DNA of 40,816 nucleotides from Oscillospiraceae bacterium (GTDB taxonomy: Bacteria; Bacillota; Clostridia; Oscillospirales; Oscillospiraceae). The translations under genes were made by a program, and so were the position numbers. Of the stretch, positions 35,785 through 40,816 are shown piece by piece. The notes below the pieces were generated by a model. It saw only the letters and a program-made list of their open reading frames with translations, made no database searches and had not been told where the DNA came from. Within the stretch, counting starts at the first letter, position 1. Each line of letters begins with the position of its first letter. The DNA is taken from positions 1 through 40,816 of the forward strand of contig JAFQBN010000014.1 in the NCBI GenBank assembly GCA_017416685.1, in the 5' to 3' direction.

Positions 35785-36164
35785 ATTATATTCCTCCTTT
35801 AGTTTGGGCGGTTGCCCTTCTACTGTGGGTCGGATCTGCCCCCTTTGTGTACGTTTCGGTACACCCAGCGCAAAAATTTCCTCTCACGACCCACTACGGG
35901 CGCGGTATCCCTTGCCCCGCAGGCAGTTCAGAGGAAAAATCCACCCTTTTGATGAAATTCTCATAACGGAACAAAAAACGCTTGCCTGCGGACAGGCGTT
36001 TTTGTTTAATCGTATGAAGTTTGAAAAAAATTGCATGAACATATGTCTTTACAGGGGCAAAACACCACCTAAAAAATGGAAATAATAGCAAAAAATGGGC
36101 GGGGGGGGGGCGCTTAAAAATCAGTTTTTGTCGAAACCGGCAAAACAGAAAATGCCGCAAACCC
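35785..36164. other. AT-rich intergenic region with hairpins and a G10 tract
   Basis: No gene is seen. It contains GTGTAC/GTACAC around a TTCG-like loop (near 35850), flanked by distant GTGGGTCG and CGACCCAC arms. An orphan 11-pair terminator-like stem lies at 35974-36003. A run of ten G lies at 36101-36110, about 55 bases before the promoter of the next gene. Confidence 0.5.
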
Positions 36165-36193
36165 TTGCAATTCAAGGGAAAGTGTGGTAGTAT
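36165..36193 (+). promoter_or_regulatory. Promoter of the beta-helix surface protein gene
   Basis: TTGCAA (36165-36170) and TAGTAT (36188-36193) with a 17-base spacer. Confidence 0.75.
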
Positions 36194-36245
36194 CTGCATT
36201 ACTCACCATTTTTAATAGGTGGAGGATGTCTTTCAATCCATTGCG

Positions 36246-36288
36246 GCGCAAGGGGCCCCTTGCGCATGCTCCGTCAAGACGGAGCATG
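36246..36288 (+). promoter_or_regulatory. Tandem hairpins in the 5' leader
   Basis: A perfect 20-base palindrome (36246-36265) is followed at once by an 11-base inverted repeat (36265-36275 with 36278-36288). Both lie inside the roughly 170-base leader. Possible roles are mRNA stabilisation or translational control. Confidence 0.55.
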
Positions 36289-36373
36289 ATTGCTTTGGAA
36301 TCCCGCACACAACCGCCGTGCGATGTGTGCTTTTTATATAAAAACCAAAATCTGAAAGGGGACATTGAAGAAG

Positions 36374-39300
36374 ATGAAAAACGCGCGTTTCTTCTCCAAG
36401 ATCATGTCGGTCGTCCTGGCCATGGCCATGGTAGTGTCTATGCTGCCTATGTCCGTGTTTGCTACACAGACCGAGATTGATGTTGGAACAATGAGCGACG
36501 ACGAGGTCGTCGCGCTTTGTGTTGAGCTTGCTCAGGCTGGCGACACAGCGGCAATTGAGACCGTTGCGGCTCAGCTGGAAGCGGACGAGGACGAGACCCG
36601 CTATGCCAGAGTAGAGGCCATGCTCATGGCCGAACTGGGCATCGAAGAGGACGAGGGCGAAGCTGCGCCCCTGGCCAGCGACCCCGCCACCGTTACCGCT
36701 TACAAGCAAGTCGATACTTATACAGATAAGCAGGTCGACCTGAAATACTACGAGTACGTCGGCACTGCTGATGATCTGGAGGCCGCTGCCGCGCTGCTGA
36801 AGGGCGCTGCCGGCGGTCTGATCGAGGTGTCCGAGGGTACTTTGACCGTCACCGACCGTCAGGATATGTCCATGTCCAATTTGGTCATCAAGGGCGCGGG
36901 AAAGAGCGCCACCATCATTACCGGCGATGCCGATAAGTTCAACAATAAGACCAACGGCTTGAACTCCAATAGTCTGAGCAGCGAGTTTAAGGCCCTGCTC
37001 GGCCTTTCCGCTGAGAACATCAAGGTCATGGATATGACCATCGACGGCGGAAGCTGCGGCGCTTATGGCTTTCTCAACCTTACTGTAAAAGACTTCAAGA
37101 CCGTGCGCGTCAACTCGGGCACTGCCTATCTGGAGAACCTGGTCATCTCCGGCAAAAAGGCGTCTTGTTCTCTGATGGTGGGTACCAGCACCAGCGCGGC
37201 CACCGTGTACGCCAACGGCGTTACCGTCAACAGGCCGGACCATTTCCTGTCGAGTACGACTGAGCAGACTTATGGCAGCTATCTGGACGCGAAGGGATCC
37301 CTTCTGGAGGGTGTCGTGCTGGGCAGCGGCGCCGATCTGGGTGCCGGTTACTACGAGGTGACCTACAGCGGCGTGACCGCTTATACCACCATTCCCTATG
37401 CCATTGAGATCTACGAGAAGGGTATGCTGACCTCCGGCTTCGTCAACGCGCAGACCACGGCTCAGGGCGTTACTGTGGCCGAGGCCATGACCGCCGACCT
37501 GACCAGCGTCATCGACGGCAGCACCACCCTGCTGTACGGCAAGGACTGCGACGAGATGAAGGCACTGGCCGACGAGTTTAAGACCGCGCTGGCCGGTGTG
37601 TCCGATGAGACCGGCGTGGTCGTTACCGAGTGCCTGACCGCTCTGGCCACCGCGCTGGCGATTGACAGCTGGCACGACGTGGAGGCGGACGGCACCTGTG
37701 CCACCTGCGGCAAGACCGGGCTGAGCGTTCCTGCTGAGAAGCCCTCCGTGGACGTGGAGATCCCCGAGAATATCGTTGTGGGCGGCGCTTCCGGCGAGAC
37801 TGTGAGCGCTGCTGTGCAGGCCGAGATCATTGACCGTGTCGTGAACAACAACGAGGCGTTCAAGACCGGCTTTACCCCCACCGCTGAGGTTGAGCAGCTC
37901 TCCGTGAAGGCCACCGCCATGACCGTTTCCAATGGTGTGGCCACCAAGATGACCTTTGACGTCACTCCCATGCTGAACGGTGTGGAGGCCGATCTGTCTC
38001 AGGCCATTACCTTCCGTCTGCCTGTGGATGCCAGCGTTGCCGCCGCTACCGCCGCCGTCTTCCATGAGGAAGAGCTGCTGGGCGCTGACTACGCCATCGA
38101 GGGCGACGAAAACGGTAAGTATGTGGAGGTCACCTCCGCCGATTTCAGCCTGTACACCGTGGATACCGAGTATGAGGCAGTCACTTATGTCGCCGAGGTC
38201 AACGGTGTGGAGTTTGCTTCCGTTATCGAGGCTTTGAACTATGCAGTTGAAAACAGCGCCTCTCAGGTTGTGCTGCTGACCAACTCCCGCGAGGTCATGC
38301 CCACCGACGTGGAGCTGCTGCTGAAGGCTGATCTGAAGATTGTCAGTGCCACCGGTGAAGCTGTGGCTGCCAAGTTCTACAACAATGGCACCAGCTATGA
38401 CTTTATTTTCAATAGTGCTGACAACTCCAACAGCACCCTCACGATTGGTGAGAACGTGACCTTCCAGCTGGAAGACCGCGTGATTTGGGCTGGTTACTAT
38501 GGCAACGATGTGGATGTGGTCGTTGAGGGCACTCTGGCCGGCTATCAGTACTGGCATGGTGCTGATACCACGGTCAATGCCACCGGCACCCTGAAGACCA
38601 CCGGCGAGGCTCTGGTTATGCGCCGCGGCGCCACCCTGACTGTGGATGGCGGCAAGGTGGATGCCAACTACTTCAACATTCTGGCCGGAAACATCTTTGC
38701 CGAAAACGCCGAAATTGAGTGCGGTGCTTTCTGGATCGCCAACACCGGCAGCTACGCCGGCGAGGGCAATGTCAGCATCAATATCTGGGAGTCCACCCTC
38801 ACCAGTTCCGGCAACCTGAAGGCTGCGTCCACCCATGATGCGGGCGTGTACATCGAGGTGTACGATTCCGTCGTTTCCTTCGTGGACTTTGATGGTTACG
38901 GCGCCTGTGAACTGGATGCCAAGACCACTTTGAGTGTCAATGGTGAGAGTGCCGAGCTGACGGTCAAGAACATGAACAGCAACGGTACCGTGGAGCTGTA
39001 CGACGGCGGTGCCATGAAGGTCACCGGCACGCTGACCAACGGCAATGAGCTGAGCCTGGCGGATACTGCCTCTCTGGAGGCCGAAAAAATCGCCGGCGCA
39101 GGCACCGTCATCATCGATGCCGCTGACATGACCGCCGGCAACATTGCCACCATCACCGGCGATGCTTCCGACTTTACCGGCACCTTCGAGGTGATTAACA
39201 ACGACACTTTGGATGCCGAGATCGTGGACGGCAAGATCGTTTTGACCGAAAAGACTGTTGCTGAGGTCAACGGCGTGAAGTACACCGACCTGCAGGCTGC

Positions 39301-40816
39301 CATCGATGCCGCCGGCGAGGGCGACACCGTCACTCTGCTGGCTGACGTCGCGCTGAGCGACACGGTCAAGATTCTTGCTGACAAGACCGTTACTCTGGAT
39401 CTGAACGGCAAGACCATCGACGGCACCGGCAATGTCCGCATTGCGCTGATGTCCTATGGCGACCTGACTCTCAAGGATTCCAGCGCGGAGCAGACCGGCG
39501 TTATCAAGGCCGGTATCGGCACCGCGGGCAACGCAGTCAACATCTGCGCCGGCAGCTTTACCATGGAAAGCGGCAGTATCTACTCCCTGAACAACGCCAT
39601 CCTGATCGATGAAGAGGATGCTGTCGTCAACATCAAGGGCGGCAAGATCACGGCTGAACCCGGCACTAACAACTCCGCCGTTTTCTATGTTTCCAGCACC
39701 TCTGCTACCAAGATTACCATCACCGGCGGTGAGATGGTCGGTTACAACGGCATTCTGCTGTGGAACAACACCGAGGTCGAGATGACCAGCGGTTCTATTG
39801 AGGGACAGGGAACCGAGGGTGTCGGTATCCAGGGCAACGGCTCCAGGGATAACACCGCCATCGCCATCTCCGGCGGCTCCGTTACCGGCGGTGAGGTTGG
39901 TATCTACCATCCCCAGGGCGGTACCCTGACCATCTCTGATGATGCTGTCATCAGCGGCGGTACCGGTATCGTGGTCAAGGGTGGCAACGTGACCATTTCC
40001 GGCGGTACCATCAACGGCACCGGCGCGGCTGGCGCTTATGCGCCCGTCGGCAGCGGCTTCAAGTCCACCGGTGACGCCTTGTACGTGGAGCATTACGACA
40101 ACAGCACCAACAGCGAGAACTACGGCACTCCCGTGGTGACCGTGACCGGCGGTGTGTTCAACTCCGCCAACGGCGCTGCCGTCGCCAGCTACGCCAACCT
40201 CAACAACGCAGCCAACGGCGTTGCCGCGTTGGAAAAATTCATTTCCGGCGGCACCTTCAACAAGACTCCCGCTGCCGAGCTGGCTGCCGACGGTTTTGAG
40301 TTCGCCGCCAACGGGGACGGCACTTACGGCGTAGGCACGCTGCCTGAGGCCGAGGTCAAGGATCTGGGCAAGCTCACCGTTGACGAGTACAGTGTCTATA
40401 ACGGCTCCGGCCTGAGCGATGGCGGCGAGCCCATCGACCTGACCATCGCCATGGAGTTCGTTGCCAAGGATGGAGAGAACACTGCCGGCGACAATGCCTT
40501 TGCCGACTACATCACTGACTTCTACATCACCATGAGCGGTATGAGCGGCGACAGCTTCGTGGCTGACGGCTGCTATCTGGCCGGCCACTATGGCGATTTT
40601 GGCTGGGTCATGATCCCTCTGGATGGCATGACCATCGAGAATGGTAAGGTCTATCCCGTCATTACTTCCGTCGGTTTTGAGTTTACCTACGAGGATATTT
40701 GCACCTCCGTCAAGGACTTCAAGTGCGGTATCTACGTCACTCCCGAGGTTCTGGCGGCCAACCCCGAGCTGACTGTCAACCTGACTTTGGCTCTGAGCGA
40801 GGACGTGCTGACTGAA
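36374..40816 (+). CDS. Large secreted beta-helix surface protein (3' end outside the window)
   Basis: At least 1481 residues, still open at the window edge. The signal peptide is MKNARFFSKIMSVVLAMAMV and continues to VFA-TQT. An acidic, partly helical region follows. Cysteines in TCATCGKTG (near residue 443) could form a small metal site. A long stretch of short repeats such as LTISDDAVISGG, VNIKGGKIT, ITITGGEMVGY and AISGGSVTGG marks a right-handed parallel beta-helix, as in pectate-lyase-like and adhesin proteins. Two separate EVNGVxxxxxxAxxxA segments (EVNGVEFASVIEALNYA, EVNGVKYTDLQAAIDAA) each open a repeat block. No catalytic set is recognisable. The start is either ATG 36374 or TTG 36365; the AAAGGGG at 36355-36361 suits neither ideally. 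A C-terminal anchor may lie beyond the window. Confidence 0.82.
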   Translation, partial: MKNARFFSKIMSVVLAMAMVVSMLPMSVFATQTEIDVGTMSDDEVVALCVELAQAGDTAAIETVAAQLEADEDETRYARVEAMLMAELGIEEDEGEAAPLASDPATVTAYKQVDTYTDKQVDLKYYEYVGTADDLEAAAALLKGAAGGLIEVSEGTLTVTDRQDMSMSNLVIKGAGKSATIITGDADKFNNKTNGLNSNSLSSEFKALLGLSAENIKVMDMTIDGGSCGAYGFLNLTVKDFKTVRVNSGTAYLENLVISGKKASCSLMVGTSTSAATVYANGVTVNRPDHFLSSTTEQTYGSYLDAKGSLLEGVVLGSGADLGAGYYEVTYSGVTAYTTIPYAIEIYEKGMLTSGFVNAQTTAQGVTVAEAMTADLTSVIDGSTTLLYGKDCDEMKALADEFKTALAGVSDETGVVVTECLTALATALAIDSWHDVEADGTCATCGKTGLSVPAEKPSVDVEIPENIVVGGASGETVSAAVQAEIIDRVVNNNEAFKTGFTPTAEVEQLSVKATAMTVSNGVATKMTFDVTPMLNGVEADLSQAITFRLPVDASVAAATAAVFHEEELLGADYAIEGDENGKYVEVTSADFSLYTVDTEYEAVTYVAEVNGVEFASVIEALNYAVENSASQVVLLTNSREVMPTDVELLLKADLKIVSATGEAVAAKFYNNGTSYDFIFNSADNSNSTLTIGENVTFQLEDRVIWAGYYGNDVDVVVEGTLAGYQYWHGADTTVNATGTLKTTGEALVMRRGATLTVDGGKVDANYFNILAGNIFAENAEIECGAFWIANTGSYAGEGNVSINIWESTLTSSGNLKAASTHDAGVYIEVYDSVVSFVDFDGYGACELDAKTTLSVNGESAELTVKNMNSNGTVELYDGGAMKVTGTLTNGNELSLADTASLEAEKIAGAGTVIIDAADMTAGNIATITGDASDFTGTFEVINNDTLDAEIVDGKIVLTEKTVAEVNGVKYTDLQAAIDAAGEGDTVTLLADVALSDTVKILADKTVTLDLNGKTIDGTGNVRIALMSYGDLTLKDSSAEQTGVIKAGIGTAGNAVNICAGSFTMESGSIYSLNNAILIDEEDAVVNIKGGKITAEPGTNNSAVFYVSSTSATKITITGGEMVGYNGILLWNNTEVEMTSGSIEGQGTEGVGIQGNGSRDNTAIAISGGSVTGGEVGIYHPQGGTLTISDDAVISGGTGIVVKGGNVTISGGTINGTGAAGAYAPVGSGFKSTGDALYVEHYDNSTNSENYGTPVVTVTGGVFNSANGAAVASYANLNNAANGVAALEKFISGGTFNKTPAAELAADGFEFAANGDGTYGVGTLPEAEVKDLGKLTVDEYSVYNGSGLSDGGEPIDLTIAMEFVAKDGENTAGDNAFADYITDFYITMSGMSGDSFVADGCYLAGHYGDFGWVMIPLDGMTIENGKVYPVITSVGFEFTYEDICTSVKDFKCGIYVTPEVLAANPELTVNLTLALSEDVLTE

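Noticed and set aside
36233-40588. 1451-codon minus-strand open frame opposite the beta-helix gene
   Set aside because: Same low-complexity antisense pattern. The plus strand carries the signal peptide and regular repeats.

Overview
The window looks like part of the chromosome of a Gram-positive, anaerobic, gut-type member of the Clostridia, most like Oscillospiraceae. The evidence is the Firmicutes gene order hrcA-grpE-dnaK-dnaJ behind a perfect CIRCE operator, RNase J, an smpB/ssrA pair, SLH-domain S-layer proteins, many sigma-A promoters with 17-base spacers, and strong AAGGAGG-type ribosome sites. Assignment below class is inference.

Region 1 (1-7450) is an accessory catabolic locus, visibly less GC-rich than what follows. 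An AraC-family regulator is transcribed away from six tightly packed genes: an Old Yellow Enzyme-type oxidoreductase, a short-chain dehydrogenase, a fumarate-reductase-like flavoprotein, a sugar isomerase-like TIM barrel, a D-2-hydroxyacid dehydrogenase and an unrecognised helical protein. Most are joined by ATGA stop/start overlaps. Three kinds of reductase in series suggest stepwise anaerobic reduction of an unsaturated cyclic or carbonyl substrate. The substrate cannot be read from the sequence.

Region 2 (7704-13674) holds one giant secreted protein: CBM9-like, LamG-like, Ig-like and F5/8C-like modules around an Asp-box sialidase-type propeller, ending in three SLH domains that hold it on the cell wall.

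Region 3 (13690-16250) has a small XRE repressor divergent from an 82-residue conserved protein. Next comes the trans-translation cluster on the minus strand: smpB, a cyclophilin and tmRNA. An exact 21-base copy of the tmRNA 3' end lies 203 bases away, beside the XRE cassette, and looks like an integration scar.

Region 4 (16300-31500) is mostly housekeeping: a Gfo/Idh/MocA oxidoreductase, thiamine pyrophosphokinase (thiN) divergent from a cysteine desulfurase and a MATE exporter, the CIRCE-controlled heat-shock operon, a WYL regulator with an ArsC/Spx-like protein, a large nucleotidyltransferase/phosphomannomutase-like fusion that lacks recognisable catalytic motifs, and RNase J behind a structured leader.

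Region 5 (31500-40816) is cell-surface and repeat-rich. It has a non-coding palindromic element with 18-base terminal inverted repeats, a strongly promoted S-layer protein gene, a GC-rich hairpin element, an orphan phage-tail-like gene, and a secreted beta-helix giant that runs off the end. No rRNA, tRNA, transposase or CRISPR array was seen.
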